Assembly: GCA_028752905.1 (NCBI GenBank)
Contig: JAQNBH010000014.1
Coordinates: 28,144,668-28,208,667, forward strand
DNA from: Cladorhizidae sp. MBARI D1340-BT2
Lineage: Eukaryota > Porifera > Demospongiae > Poecilosclerida > Cladorhizidae
DNA length: 64,000 nucleotides
Direction: 5' to 3'
Within the stretch, counting starts at the first letter, position 1. Each line of letters opens with the position of its first letter. Of the stretch, positions 44,663 to 57,509 are shown piece after piece. The notes under the pieces are model-generated. The model saw only the letters and a list, made by a program, of their open reading frames with translations. It had not been told where the DNA came from and did not search any database. The position numbers and the translations under genes are program-made.

Positions 44663-44987
44663 ATACATATATATGCATCCCCAGCCCTCTTATTGATCTC
44701 TCATGTATTTATGTATGCGTGACATAACAGCAGAACTTTGATGATGACTACATACATGATGCAGCTGATCATACAAGACCAAATAACAGGTGACAGAGGT
44801 AATTCCACTATTTTATATGGACCATAAGCAGTTATCTGGTTCTGTAAAAGATCTGTGCTGTTAACTATTGCCATAAGAAATGCTTCTCCATACCATCTTT
44901 GCTGCATGCAGCAACTGCTATGAGCATGTTTATTGTGTTTACGATCTTTTACCAATTTTGGATTAAAACAATATATATTTTTTACAG

Positions 44988-45135
44988 AATCATGAAGAAG
45001 AGAAACCAGTTGAAAGAGCGGCCATATAACGTGAAAGACACCAGTCTTGAGGAACCAATGGTACCAAGAAAGGAGGCTTTATCTATAGTCTACAATAGCA
45101 ATAAGATAGTCTATGGTTTGCCAGCTGCCATTTAA
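44988..45135 (+). CDS. Possible cytoplasmic-tail exon
   Basis: Preceded by a pyrimidine-rich TTTTTTACAG acceptor. It encodes IMKKRNQLKERPYNVKDTSL, then EEPMVPRKEALSIVY, NSNKIVYGLPAAI and a stop. The basic start, acidic/Pro middle and two IVY tyrosines look like a receptor tail. Read-through upstream gives a hydrophobic, membrane-like segment (FIVFTIFYQFWIKTIYIFY). It might be an alternative last exon of gene A or the remnant of another receptor copy. No partner exon is identified. Confidence 0.33.
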
Positions 45136-45139
45136 AAAA

Positions 45140-46370
45140 GTGGGTCAAATTAATGTAGGGAGTATAATGATGCACTTCCTACAAAACAAAAGATCCTTGA
45201 AAATGAATTTCAGGCTTTAAATAAAAAAAAAATTGACCTGCCTGTTCACTTCCTTAGTAAAGGATTCAAGGCACATTGGAAATTCTTTTCGAAGTAGTAA
45301 CAAAACCAGCTAAGAAGCTGCCAATATGAGTTTCATGTGAGATATGAGCTTTGATTCTTTGAGTGTTAGCCGTCTAAATGCTACACTCTTTTGCGAGTCT
45401 CTGCCTTTCTCTGGATGTCGCTTTTTCCATGTGGTAATGCTATTCTTCTCTCTCTTCCCCTTCATTATTAGATATTCTGATACTTGATCTTACATTTTCA
45501 TTTAAATTAACCTTTCCCCACCTCCTGTCTCTCTCTTGCAATAGCTCCATCTTGGACTTGTGCCATTTCTGACAATTGCTATATGTTGTCCTGCAGATGC
45601 TCAGTAGCATGACACACACACACACACACACACACAGACCTAACAAGCGTATTGTTGGTGAGAAAATGAACCTTCAGTGGGGAATTGGATGAAAGCTTGG
45701 TATTGTCACGCATGGCATATCTATCCATCTATGTATCTATGTATTCACCTTACATTCACCCCATCAAAAATATGAATGAGTCACCTGCCGTAAATAATGT
45801 GATCTGACAAGTGTGAGCTCTCAATGGGTAGTTGGATGGAAAACTTTGAACTTTGTATTGCCACTGCTTATCTTTCTATATATGTTTTCACCTAAAGGTC
45901 GATCCATAACCCTGAGTGGAGCATTGCTGCATGCACTCTGTTGCATCGTTGCATTCCATCATGTTGTGAACCAGTCAATACTAGAAAATGTAACAGAATG
46001 CAATGGATGTTCGATTAGAAGTCGTATTCTAGCATTAACAATACAGCATGAGTATGCTAGAATCTAGCATAGGGCAACTGCTTTGCAGTTTAGCTAGGAA
46101 ATGGCAATTGATGGAGAGAAGACAATTGAACCAGCAAGAAACTTCTCTCATTTGTGGCAAATCTTTATGGGGATGTAGAGATGTAATAAGCAAAGAAGAA
46201 ACTATTTGTGTGTCAGGTAATAATCCCCTAGCTATAGCTCTGGCTCAATCAAGGTGAGGAAAATCCTGAATGCCACACTTACGAGCAGTATATAAATTGG
46301 GATCGTACAAGAGACATACTATCCCAATTCATGTATGACTCTTAACTCTTAAGTGTGGCACAAAATTAAG
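45140..46370. other. Unique sequence with (CA)n
   Basis: A CA microsatellite lies at about 45610-45638. Two diverged copies of a TCAGTGGGGAATTGGATGAA / TCAATGGGTAGTTGGATGGA-like segment lie near 45675 and 45822. No gene is recognised. Confidence 0.5.
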
Positions 46371-46975
46371 TGATGTTGGAACACAATCAAAGACGAGCTG
46401 TAAAGTTTATTCCCTCCCATTATACTTCGGACTACAAATCCTGCTTGGAAACTCTTGGACTATCTAGATGATCTTCGAAATTAATTACTCCATCAAATCA
46501 ATCACATCTGATTCAGTCCCTGATAGCTTCAACATCATAAATTATGTAACTCATCAAAGTTTCCACTAGAGCTGCTAATCCCTCAAGCTTAAAACATTGT
46601 CTACCAAAGATGACGAGTCATTTTTATTTCTGGCAGCCTCCGTCTAAGAATACTATCCCTCCTACAGATCATGATCTAAACTTCCGTATAATTTCTTACA
46701 ATTAGAGAGGTACTTGTGGTATCACTTCATCAATAACTTAATTTCTAATAGCTTGTACCGTTCACTTCATTTGTTTCAAGTATTCCAATGCTCCATCTTT
46801 CCCAAACTTTTCAACTCCCCTAAATCTCCTCATAGATTTTTGGCTATATACTCAATATCTACTTATTATTTAGCATGGCTGATAGCTTACTGTCAGTAAG
46901 TCTTCTGGCCAAGAACAACAACAATCCTTACTATAGTCACCCATCTTGTTGTTCAGTAAAGCCATGAATAAAGAT
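46370..46975 (+). pseudogene. LINE 3' fragment
   Basis: Translation gives LEHNQRRAVKFIPSHYTSDY followed by KSCLETLGLSR and a stop. This matches the post-RT region of LINE ORF2 proteins (LE-x-x-QRRA-x-x-F ... L-x-x-L-x-W). Later shifted pieces are consistent with the rest of the C-terminus. Only the 3' part is present. Confidence 0.58.
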
Positions 46976-47750
46976 TGTGTATTGGCCAAATTATCGCAAT
47001 CTCAAATGTGGGTATAAAAGGGGGGATGATTCCGGAAGTAAACAGGAAACCAAGAGGCAGCAACATTCGAATGCTGCCTTCTCATCTCTCCAGCTTTCAC
47101 CCAGACATTGGCAAAAACCATATTTTGCAGACATTCCTGGAACTAGGACACTTATTCATGTGGCAAAAGTCAAAAGTAAGCACACCACACAGTCAAGTTT
47201 TCATCTTATGGTGGAACAGCCACATGAGCATACAAGTAATAAACATAGAGAAAAAGGACATTTCCTGACTGATGTGGGCTTGCTTAGGCTAGACCAAAAT
47301 TAAGTCACTATGCCTCACTCTTAGTTCACTGTGCTCACCATCAAGGGACAAGTACTCTTAACAAAATTCCTCTCATTGCCATACTTCCACATGCACTTTT
47401 TCATTTCAGGATTTACCACTCCAATATATTGCAGAAGATCAGGAAGTGGTTTCTGAAAAGCACTGGAGAGAAGACTATGCCGAAACTGACAAGAACTTGA
47501 AAGTGATAATTTGCACTCCTGAGACTATTTTGTGTCTTCATATCCTCCATCATTAGTGCATATCTCCTCTACTAACTATTGTATTCAGTTATCCTTCCAA
47601 CTATGCAGCCAATTCTGTCCACAGAGAGCAGCAATACGTGTCATGATAAAAATGGTGTATCCCACCTCAATAGCTATAACATGTTGTTGACTGGCTATGT
47701 GAGAATAAAACTCCAGTATTCTATTACACCACATGAGATGAAGTTCATTT
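46976..47750. other. No recognisable gene
   Basis: A 108-codon frame (46977-47303) has no recognisable domain and lies in sequence without other coding signs. Confidence 0.45.
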
Positions 47751-47784
47751 CAAGTGATCCCTGAAAGACAAAAACATCCGAAAC

Positions 47785-48525
47785 TTGGACTGGAGGTTAA
47801 AGAGCAACTTTCATAAGGTAAAGAGGTTTTTTAGCTACCAAATTATGAAAACAATATATACTGCCATGCTTTAGTGTCAGTTTGAAGTTCAGCTTAAATA
47901 TCTCAAAGGCAATCTTCAACTCATCGGCTAGCATACACTTGGAGAAGATGGCACATGGTGTAAGAAGGTCAGTGAACAATGAACAGCCAAGAAGATACTC
48001 ATTTCTACAAGTAGCTACCCTTTAAATTGTGTGTGATGAGCTGGTTTCACTTCTGAAAGGGTGAAGAGGTAATCTGGGTAGGCAATATATTTGAACAGAA
48101 TCTGTTGTACGGCACTCAGTTTGTAGACTACTCATCGAGTTCTGCATGCTCTTATTGGCCTTACTCCCTGTCCCTCATCATTCAGGTGAAATGCCTTTTT
48201 CAGGTCATTGACAATGCTCTCCACCACCTTTCACTTCTTAGGAGATTTCTAATAGATGTAGTAAAGCCAAAAGAGCATTTCGTCGAGCAAATCATAGGAA
48301 GTGCCACAAATGGCATCTTTGATTGCTAGTCCGAGCCTGTGCGCCAAACACCACATCCAGAAGATCCATTCTAGGTCCTTTCATACCACTAAAAGTCACA
48401 CATGCAGCTGTTCCTTCAGTGCAATCAACACTACATGCCTCTTCAGGCACAGACTGGACACTAAAGGCACTGCATTCCATACTGAAGTGATTAAAACAGC
48501 CCTTCTGCAGTGAGACTTTTGGGCT
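47785..48525 (-). pseudogene. hAT transposase fragment 3 (minus strand)
   Basis: Reading 48520 to 47790 on the minus strand gives DLLDVVFGAQAR in one frame and WCLAHRLGLAIKDAICGTSY in another, then LLDEMLFWLYYIY, stop, SPKK, and GQGVRPIRACRTR with a stop in place of the expected Trp. Finally MFTDLLTPCAIFSKCMLADE appears. The AHRL-x-LA-x-KDA, R-x-x-R-(W) and CAIFSK-x-MQ-x-DEL order is that of DUF4371-type hAT transposases. It differs from hAT elements 1 and 2, so it is a third family. Confidence 0.65.
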
Positions 48526-48728
48526 TTGGTTATGTTAGGGTCTACTCTAGCACATAGGGATAAACAAGAGTGCTGGATAAATGAGCACTGGTTATGTTAG
48601 GGTCTACCATAGCCAAGTTATGGGTTTGGAAGAAAGGGCATGATAGATAGATAGATACAAAATCTTTGAAGACAAATTTCAACAGTATTTAGGGGAGCTA
48701 CCAGTTTAGCAAAGGGTTCAGGAATGGT

Positions 48729-49006
48729 CAGGGGCGTAGGAAGTACAGCGGCCAGGGCGGCCATGACCTCAGCACTTTTTCGGCCAGGAATTTGATTTAG
48801 CAACACAAAAATTCACTCCAGGAATTGCGCATGCGTAGCCACGTGCTGTCATCATGAGTATTGCTAGCTCTGCTGTCTCTTCGATCCTACCAAAGGAACC
48901 TCACCAACCACTAAATGTTCAGTTTCCCAAGAGAGAATCCGGAAAGAAATCTGTGGTGAAAAGAAGTTTCCAAGCTGATAAATGGCCTTGGCTACACTAT
49001 AATAGT
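48729..49006 (+). mobile_element. 5' fragment of hAT element 2
   Basis: Begins with the hAT terminal repeat CAGGGGCGTAGGAAG and runs collinear with 50405-50714, including the transposase ATG (48854) and the segments LPKEPHQPLNVQFP and KKSVVKRSFQAD. It breaks off after CCTTGGCTACACTAT, where the 47-bp minisatellite begins. Confidence 0.88.
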
Positions 49007-49468
49007 GAACATGAGTAGAGTATATGAAACATGTACAGTCAACAATATATAGTGAACATGAGTCGAGTATATGAAGTCAAAAATATATAGTGAACATGAG
49101 TAGAGTATATGAAACATGTACAGTCAACAATATATAGTGAACACGAGTAGAGTATATGAAACATGTACAGACAACAATATATAGTGAACATGAGTAGAGT
49201 ATATGAAACATGTACAGTCAACAATATATAGTGAACATGAGTAGAGTATATGAAACATGTACAGTCAACAATATATAGTGAACATGAGTAGAGTATATGA
49301 AACATGTACAGTCAACAATATATAGTGAACACGAGTAGAGTATATGAAACATGTACAGTCAACAATATATAGTGAACACGAGTAGAGTATATGAAACATG
49401 TACAGACAACAATATATAGTGAACATGAGTAGAGTAAATGAAACATGTAGTCAACAATATATAGTGAT
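49007..49468. repeat. 47-bp minisatellite, about 10 copies
   Basis: Units AGTGAACATGAGTAGAGTAT, then ATGAAACATGTACAGTCAAC and AATATAT. The minus-strand frame (FHILYSCSLYIVDCTC repeated) is an artefact. Confidence 0.94.
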
Positions 49469-50050
49469 CCTGCTAGTGCATTTGAGTGACTAGTAGTGAG
49501 GCTAGCTCACTGCCGGCCTCTGGCTGAGTCTAGACCAAACAGTGTCCTCCAGAAACACGAGTGCATATCCTGCCAGCCAATAATCATTTTTATGCCATTA
49601 TTGTAGGCTTGCTGCCCTGCAGGACTCGACCAGGAGTTGGACTCCACTTTTAACATGGAAGAAGACGTCCAGCCTTCCTCAAGTGTGTGAGGAAATATCA
49701 GCTGGCATCAGGTGTGCTGTCCATGTGGAGAGGAGGAATTATTGGGGGAGGTCTGCTCCCACACTATAGCAAGCATTGGCTAGGCCTCAGACAAGTGTTG
49801 ATACATGAACTATGTTTGGTGCTAACAAGTGTCAATTTTTCATGCACTAGTGCAATTTTTTGGTGTGCCCATTTTTCATTCCTTGTTGTTGGCATGGTAA
49901 CTTGTTTCACCTTCATTATACACTGTTCTTGTTGTAGGCATAGGCAGTTGTTGTTAACATGGTAACTCGTTTCACCTTTGTTGTAGGCATAGTAACTTGT
50001 TGTTGGCATAGTAACTTGTTTCACCTTCACTATTTTATAGCGTTTTATAT
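49469..50050. other. Unique spacer, nothing recognised
   Basis: Contains short repeated GGCATGGTAACTTGTTTCAC / GGCATAGTAACTTGTTTCAC motifs at about 49890-50030. No gene is recognised. Confidence 0.5.
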
Positions 50051-50054
50051 ACAG

Positions 50055-50402
50055 TGAAGGTCAGCATAAAACATGCTAATGATATATATATAAGCTTGAG
50101 GTCAACATAAAGCATGCTAGTGATATATATATATAAGCTTGAGGTCAACATAAAGCATGCTAGTTATATATATATATAAGCTTGAGGTCGGCATATATAT
50201 AAGCTTGAGGTCAACATAAAGCATGCTAGTGATATATATATATAAGCTTGAGTTCGGCATAAAGCATGCTATATATATATATAAGCTTGAGGTCAACATA
50301 AAGCATGCTAGTGATATATATATATATAAACTTGAGGTCGGCATAAAGCATGCTAATTATATATATATATAAGCTTGAGGTCAACATAAAGCATGCTAGT
50401 CA
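50055..50402. repeat. Minisatellite, about 42-45 bp unit, about 7 copies
   Basis: Units AAGCTTGAGGTCAACATAAA, then GCATGCTAGTGATATATATA with a variable TA run. It ends immediately before the second hAT terminus. Confidence 0.9.
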
Positions 50403-50404
50403 CG

Positions 50405-52395
50405 CAGGGGCGTAGGAAGCACAGCGGCCAGGGCGGCCATGGCCTCGGCACTTTTTCGGCCAGGAATTTGATTTAGCAACATTCATAAGTTCAAAAATTC
50501 ACTCCAGGAATTGCGCATGCGTAGCCACGTGTGTAACCCACTGTCATCATGAGTATTGCTAGCTACTCAACCTCTGCCGTCTCTTCGATCCTACCAAAGG
50601 AACCTCACCAACCACTAAATGTTCAGTTTCCCAAGAGAGAATTCGGAAAGAAATCTGTGGTGAAAAGAAGTTTCCAAGCTGCGTGGTTCAATAAATGGCC
50701 TTGGCTACACTATGTGGAGAATGAAGAAAAAGTACTTTGCTTTACTTCTAGCCAGGCAAATTCACAAAAGAAACTCCAGTGGTCTGGCAACGCTGATTCT
50801 GCTTTCCTTGCCAATGGTTTTTCCAACTGGAAGGATGCTGTAGTGAAATTCAGCAACCACCAATCAAGCAGATGCCACAAAGAAGCTGTCCTGAAGGTAG
50901 TCCTTCCACGACTGTTGACATTGGACAATCTCTCTCACGACAGTACCGACAGGAAAGAATTGATAATCGACAGTGCTTCTTGAAAGTGCTCTCTAATATG
51001 AAATTCCTTTCACGACAAGGCAAGCTATATAACCAACCTAAATTTATATAACATGTTATTACATATCATGTGGTATCTATAACAACACCAGTGGTAGATT
51101 TATCATTAACACTCATCATACTAAAGTAACTATGTATATATGTTCCATTCTAAAGGTCTCCCGCTACGAGGTCATGGTGATAGTTCAGACTCCAACTTCT
51201 TGCAGCTTCTAAAGTTACGACGAGATGTTGACAAACAAGTCAAAGCCTGGATGGAGAAGAAAATGGACAAATACACAGCCCCTAACATGCAGAATGAAGA
51301 GGTGGCTCTGGAAGTCTTTCGACAGGTGATTGCTTCAATCCGATCGGCACAGTTCTGGACAATTATGGTAGACGAAACAACAGATACATCTAACAAGGAG
51401 CAAGTTGTTATCTGTTTTCGATGGGTGGATAGTGAACTGGAGGCTCACGAAGAATTTGTTGGTCTCTATGAAACTAAATCGACCCATGCAAAAGTGCTGC
51501 ACTCTGTGATACATGATGTCCTGCTTCGAATGAATCTTTCCATAACAAAACTCAGGGGACAGCGTTATGATGGTGCTGCATCTATGTTGGGAGCACGTGG
51601 TGGTGTAGCCAAATTGATCCTTGATGAAGAACCCAGAGCACTATACACTCATTGCTATGGGCATGCTCTCAACCTGGCATGCTCTGATGCTGTGAAGGGT
51701 TGCAAAGTGATGAGGGATGTTTTGGACACATCATACGAGATTGTGAAGCTGATCAAGAACTCCTCGACATGATGCCATGCTCCAGAATATAAGGCAGCAG
51801 CTACCAGACTCGACTCCAGGCATCCGAGTTCTTTGTCCAACAAGATGGACTGTTCATGCACAAGCTCTACACAGCATCATTAACAACTTCCAAGTCCTCC
51901 AAGAAGTTTGGGATGAATCACTTGATGTAGTCAAAAAGACAGAAATGCGAGCTAGGATCATAGGTGTGTCATCGATCATGAGGACTTTTGATTTTTTTCC
52001 GGTTTAGTGCTAGGAGAATTAGTCTTGAGACACAGTGACAACCTTAGCAAGACCCTCCAATCCCTTCCAATGTCCGCAGCTGAAGGGCACAAGGTAGCAG
52101 GTATGACTGTCACCACATTGCAGTCGATTCGATCTGAGGCAGACTTTAATCAATTCTTGTCCAAAGTCACTAAAATGGCCACTGATCGTGAAGTGGAGGA
52201 TCCAGTACTACCGCGGAGACGAAAGAGACCAAGAAGATACGAAGATGGCTCTGCTGTAGGAGACTTCCCCACTGACGTTAGATCATTTTACAGAACGATC
52301 TACTTTGAAGCTCTAGATCTGGTCACATCTAGCATAAAGGCACGCTTTGATCAACCCGGCAACCAAGTGTACTGCAAGCTAGAGGATTATTTATT
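50405..52395 (+). pseudogene. hAT element 2, transposase truncated and frameshifted
   Basis: Starts with CAGGGGCGTAGGAAG. The transposase ATG is at 50549 (MSIASYSTSAVSSILPKEPH), with a TTF-like finger (RSFQAAWFNKWPWLHYVENE; NADSAFLANGFSNWKDAVVK). A frameshift near 50940 is followed by FLKVLSNMKFLSRQG and a likely GC-AG intron of about 135 bp (51021-51156). The core then reads FWTIMVDETTDTSNKEQ, RGQRYDGAASMLGARGG and ALYTHCYGHALNLACSDA. Frameshifts near 51770 and 52005 split the next parts (VLCPTRWTVHAQALHSI; LGELVLRHSDNLSKTLQ). Similarity ends after CKLEDYLL at about 52395, so the C-terminal dimerisation domain and 3' end are missing. Confidence 0.86.
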
Positions 52396-52790
52396 GTATC
52401 ATGCATTAACTTGTTGCCTGGAAAGTGCATGGGCTCAGCAGTTATCTCGATGGCACACTGCAGCTGACATAAATTTTATGCTGCAGAAGAGTAGCTCTCA
52501 GTAGCTTGTTGTTACACTTCTCACTACTGCTGAATGTTATAGTCAGTTTTTATGTAACAATTCAAATCCCAGCACATAGCAATACTGCTATTGATTTGGT
52601 TATGGCTCAGAATAACTGTTGACCTCAGAATACTCCGCTCAAAATGGCTATGTGGTTGTGTTGGATTCCAGTAAAGAAACTCATTGAACTGTAAGAAAAC
52701 TACATCCCATTAACTATAACTACAGTGACAGCTGAAAGGACTTGACATAAGGAATTACATGTGGTCGACCATGAGTCAACCTCGGCTAAA
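52396..52790. other. No recognisable gene
   Basis: Unique sequence after the truncated hAT element. Confidence 0.45.
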
Positions 52791-52793
52791 TAA

Positions 52794-53320
52794 GTGATGC
52801 TGCTAAATTTTAATAAAGATTTAACAGACAAAATAGATGTATTCCAGATTGCTAAAGAATTGGTTAATATTAATGAAAGAAGAAGGAACCACTTTAGTAC
52901 TTTTAACTTAGCAATGAGTCCTATATTGTCATTTATTATCCTTGAGCCTCATAAAACTAATATTCTTACGGATTGTTGAGGTATAGTCGAGGAAAAACTA
53001 CCAACAATATTCTTCTTGACACAGGGTGTTCGCTTTCCACGTTTAGTACTATGATGAAGCATCTACAATGAGCGGTGTGAAAGCTGGTGTTCGAGCACAA
53101 ACTCGTGAATGGCAACCAAAGTCACTTTATACTCACACACTTCTGGTCATTCACTCAACCTATATAGCCATCTTGACTTTGTGCTGAATCATAAGTAGCT
53201 TACTGTAAATAACAGATAAGACCTTCTCTAAGCAAGTGTTGCAAATAGCAGAATTGTGCATATACGGCATGCAGTAAAGTCCCTCTTCTCAATACCTGCA
53301 ACACTGGTTGAGTTGAAAAC
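52794..53320 (+). pseudogene. hAT-like relic 4
   Basis: LLNFNKDLTDKIDVFQIAKE, then NINERRRNHFSTF, and, in shifted frames from about 53040, EASTMSGVKAGVRAQTREWQ, then PKSLYTHT. The YD-E-ASTMSG-x-x-x-GV order, followed by P-x-x-x-Y-x-H, is the same catalytic-core neighbourhood as in the other hAT proteins (CYDG-x-SNM-x-G ... YTHCYGH). It is heavily decayed. Confidence 0.5.
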
Positions 53321-54236
53321 ATAGAGGTTGGCAAAGGTCCTCATTGGTTTATCCATGTATTGGTCAAGTTGTGCAAACTATTCTGTCAGATATCCTAATT
53401 TTCCTGATAACTGCTCACAAAATATAATGCACACTATCTCAAATTGTAACCAATTAAATCACTCCACAGGTAAAACTGACTCAGTTGAATTCAGGGAGCT
53501 GTAAAGTCTATCTGGTGTGCCATTCCTTATGCAATGCTGTAGTCAGATAAAGGAAGTGAGGGAAGATATTTACAATTATTCTCAGTGTATTTTTGGACAC
53601 TAGTAAAATTGCTGAAAATGCAGCTAATCTATTTCAATGCCATATAGCTATTAGTAAGTACCAATAATGTGTATCTCAGTTAAGGACTTCTTCAAGAAAA
53701 TCATGCCAACAACAAACAACATCATGAATATGTCCAACTTGAGGAATTCAAGAAATTGTCGCTATGCTCTTTCTTGACCAGTTCATCACAGTTTATAAGC
53801 CATAGTAAACAACAAGCTGCTCTTCAGGAACTTCTAACTAGTAACATTTCCAATGGCATATCTATCAGAAGTATAAAAGAGACAATTAATTTCTACTCAG
53901 ATGACCACCCTAGCAATGTAGTTGTGAAGAAGTCGCTTATTGGAAATCTAAGTGGTTACAGTATGAGTAAGAACATCCAGAAACACTGGTTTATTCCCTG
54001 AAGACATGTTGTCCACAAAATCATCCTGACATCTTTACACTTTGCTAAAGCTTTTTTACTGCTCTCCCTTTAACTTCATGTTAATGTGAGAGGACGGCAT
54101 TAATTTTCAGTAATTAATGGTACATTCAAACAGAGGAATGCTTAATTGATTGAAATATGAAACTGAAAAATTAATGTAGATAATGTTTCAGTGATTTCCT
54201 CAGATGGAATGAAAAAGGAAGACTTGTAATTTGATT

Positions 54237-55464
54237 AACATTTTGTCAAATTGAATTTCATTACTCTAAATGTTATATGCAGTTAAAATAGTTATAGCAT
54301 AAAGTAATTTTGGCATGGCCAAAAATTGCTTGCGCTCTAATCCTTGGTATTGGTATTCATAATTAGTATTGTGTAAATAAATATATATCTGGAAATCAAG
54401 CTAAAATAGCAATTCCTAATCATAAACAACCCTGTTGCTGGTTCTTTTTTTGCTGCAGAATTTGTCCAACTCTCTTTTATAAGTCTCTAAATGGGGCTCT
54501 ATGTTTACTGTTATATTGGTGATGTAATCAGTTCCAGATTGGCCATATATAGGGCATCCCAGACATGTGATGGGCCAGTACTTTGATCAAGCCAAAAAAA
54601 AGGGCTACACCAGCCAATTAAACCATCATTGAATTCCAGAGCTCATTCAACTCATTTGATATAAGGTCAACTTGGGCATGAACTGCAAAAATTTGAAAAA
54701 AGATCAAATTGAAACAAGCCCATCCTCCATGAATAAATGCTCCTCTTATACTGTACAAAAATATTAAAAAAGGAGCCAATGCCCGAAAACTTTGACCCAT
54801 GTAAAAATTGCTGGTGACCAGACAAATCTGTAGATGGAAGCCCTACTAACCTTTAGCCCATAAAAATCATGCTTTGTTGATTGTGTTTGATATTTTGCCA
54901 ATCACTGATAAAAAGTGGCATGCCCACTGCCTAACATTAGCTGATATCTTCTTAACATCCAGAGAGCCAGCTGCTAAACCATACTGCATAGCTACACTGT
55001 AGCTATAGCAGTTCCAATGCCTAACTTATGGGCTTTATTTAGAATAAAGGGTAACTATGTGACATGGTGCTGGTGTGTAGCTACGGCACACCATAAAAAA
55101 AACACCTAAAATTTGTTGTGTATTATACCTGATAAATCAATAAGTGTGCATTGAACACCACAATAGGTAGAACACCATAAGGCTTTTGGTGTGTTCTGCA
55201 CCCTATATTTCTTATACTGGCCTGAATCCCTTCATTCTCAGCAGATCCTTTTAGAAAAACACAATATTTTCATCTGAAACGTTGACTGATACCCCATACT
55301 CAATATGGAATTCAATTAGAAAATTACCCATTCATAGTATATGTGAGTGTGGCAATGTCATTTATAATAGGAAGATTTATCAGATTGTGCACAGTTGAGA
55401 ATACAACTTACAGATAATTGAAGCTCTCTTTATGTGCAGAATATTTCTCGTGTAACTGCACACC
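54237..55464 (+). other. Conserved non-coding flank upstream of gene B
   Basis: Matches 15607-16807 with few differences; expected to hold the promoter of gene B. No convincing promoter motif is identified. Confidence 0.55.
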
Positions 55465-55498
55465 ATGCTAACCCTGTATCTACTGCCTATATATTTGT
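55465..55498 (+). CDS. Gene B exon 1: signal peptide
   Basis: Identical in sequence to gene A exon 1 (MLTLYLLPIYL) with the donor GTAAGT. The following 71-bp intron differs at two positions from that of gene A. Confidence 0.72.
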
Positions 55499-55569
55499 GT
55501 AAGTGAGTTCTTAATGGCCATAGCTATAGCCATCTATATATTTCTTGTGAATTGCATATTTTGTTGCAG

Positions 55570-55884
55570 TATCCTGTAGTGTTAGCTCCAGAGTTGAAGC
55601 TGCAGTCTTTTCAGTAAGCATCACGACTATTCCAAGTCAGGATCCTTTCAAATATGGACAAATGGTAGAGTTCATCTGCGAGCTGGAGCCTCTGCAGCCT
55701 GACCATACGATATATCATTGGAGGACTATAGAGTTTGTGGGTGGTGGGGGTAACAATTATTCCAGTTCTAGTTTCATCACGACTTATTCTGCTGGCCAGT
55801 TCCTGCAAAACTGCTCATATTTTTGCACTGTTTCATTAAATGGAACAGTTCTTGGTACAGCCAAAAAACATGTTGAAGTGAATG
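55570..55884 (+). CDS. Gene B exon 2: Ig-like domain
   Basis: 315 bp, phase 1-1. It keeps Cys48, Trp62 and Tyr95-Phe-Cys97 of the Ig core (numbering of gene A). Relative to gene A it has P35Q, I39K, I43M, Y61H, S74N, S86A, Y89F, L100S and E111K and lacks one Asn of NN102-103; only one silent change (Gly72) is seen. The deletion is exactly one codon, which supports coding function. Further exons of gene B should lie beyond 64000, because the sequence up to 64000 matches gene A DNA that lies upstream of an EGFa exon. Confidence 0.8.
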
Positions 55885-57505
55885 GTAAGTAATATTAGTC
55901 AAGACTTAAACAATTTGTCCATCATTTTGTAGGATGCGAACTTGTACAAACAAAACCCAACTGTGGTAACTTAGTATAAAGGATTAAACTTACAGTAATG
56001 TGAACCACACCTTCACATGATGTGTCAACATTTTGTGAACCATACCTTCACATGATGTGTCAACATTATGCACAATGTGTCCGACTCATCTATTAACTCA
56101 GTGTAATTGTTTACATGGCCTGTGTGCATGCTCCGAACTGCATGTAAGTTGTGCAAATCAAACTGGGAGTTGAATGATGCCTGGTGATTACAACTAAAAT
56201 CAACCTTTGAACCTTGATAAATTGTAGTACCTTTTGTTTATGAGGGCCTTGAGTGGTAAAAAAATTCTGGATATCCAGAGAAGTGGGCTCTGTAAACTTG
56301 CCTTTAGTTTCATTGATTCTAGTATATTGTATGTACACTTGCAGAGTGGTGTAGCCGTTTCCAAACATTGTAAGGACAGGAATTTTAAAAGTATATAACC
56401 TCATTGTTTTTATAGCAAAACTCGAGGTGATTATAGGTAACACATGGTTGCCTTTCCCAACTCAAGTCCTAGCTCTTTATTTAACTCTTAATTTTGTGTC
56501 CATGTGGTTTATGGATTCAAATGGCTTAAGAATGAGGGTGAGTCTCATATTAAATGTAAAACTAACAGAATGTTGTAACTGCTGAAGAGAAATAATCATT
56601 CCGTGTGACACTTGCAGATATTGTGAAACTGATTTTATATTTATGATGTCAAGAAGTGGCTAGGTTTGAAATTTTTGTAAACTGAAGATCATCATGCACA
56701 ATATCCTTATAATAATTATATTTAGCGTATCATTCAACAGACCAGACCATACAGACTACACAGGGCTAGATTGAATCTAAGACATAGCCCTATTGATAGC
56801 ACTAACCACTATATAGCTACCTAGTGCTAGCCATAGTTCTATACTTGTCATCTCTGTGGGCCACGTGGTCTGCATCCGGCTGATCTGCATTTTGGTTTGA
56901 CACTGGGCATGGCTGAGTTAAACTGTGCATGCCCACAAACCATAATAACAAAGCTACCAACAGAAATATATGCTATGTGCTGCTTACTTGTGTACATTAC
57001 ATGCTGGAGTCACAGAAGCTCAGACTTCGCAGAACTCAAGCCTACGATACTAATGTTGCTGGCCTGGTGTAGCTCTTGACATTGCAGATATTGAACCAGA
57101 GGACTTCTCAACATTGCCACAGCCAACAAGTGTTCATATTGTTTAGAAACAACAACAGAAACAACAGCTACAACAATAGTTACTTAAAATATGAATAAAA
57201 CTGTTTTATTTAAAAACAACTATATTGTTGTTAAAAATGGGTGGGTACTAAATAAAGCACAGCTGTATAAACAATAAACCCAAACAGTAAATCCCAGCGG
57301 TCTGTGGTGTGTTTTGAAAAGTCCCTGCTTGAAAAATAAATACGAAATTTAATACGATAAGCAATTATATAGCGTTTTTCAGTGCGAGTTTTGATAAAAT
57401 TGTATGAAGGAGAAGTGTATGAGAAACAAGAAATTTATCTGTGGTTTTACTACTGTAAATTAGACTGTGAACCAATGACATTGCCATCACTATGTAATTT
57501 GTTCA
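55885..57505 (+). other. Intron sequence of gene B, duplicated, no exon seen
   Basis: Collinear with 17231-17282 plus 20560-22190. No conserved exon with splice sites is recognised in either copy. Confidence 0.6.
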
Positions 57506-57509
57506 TTTT

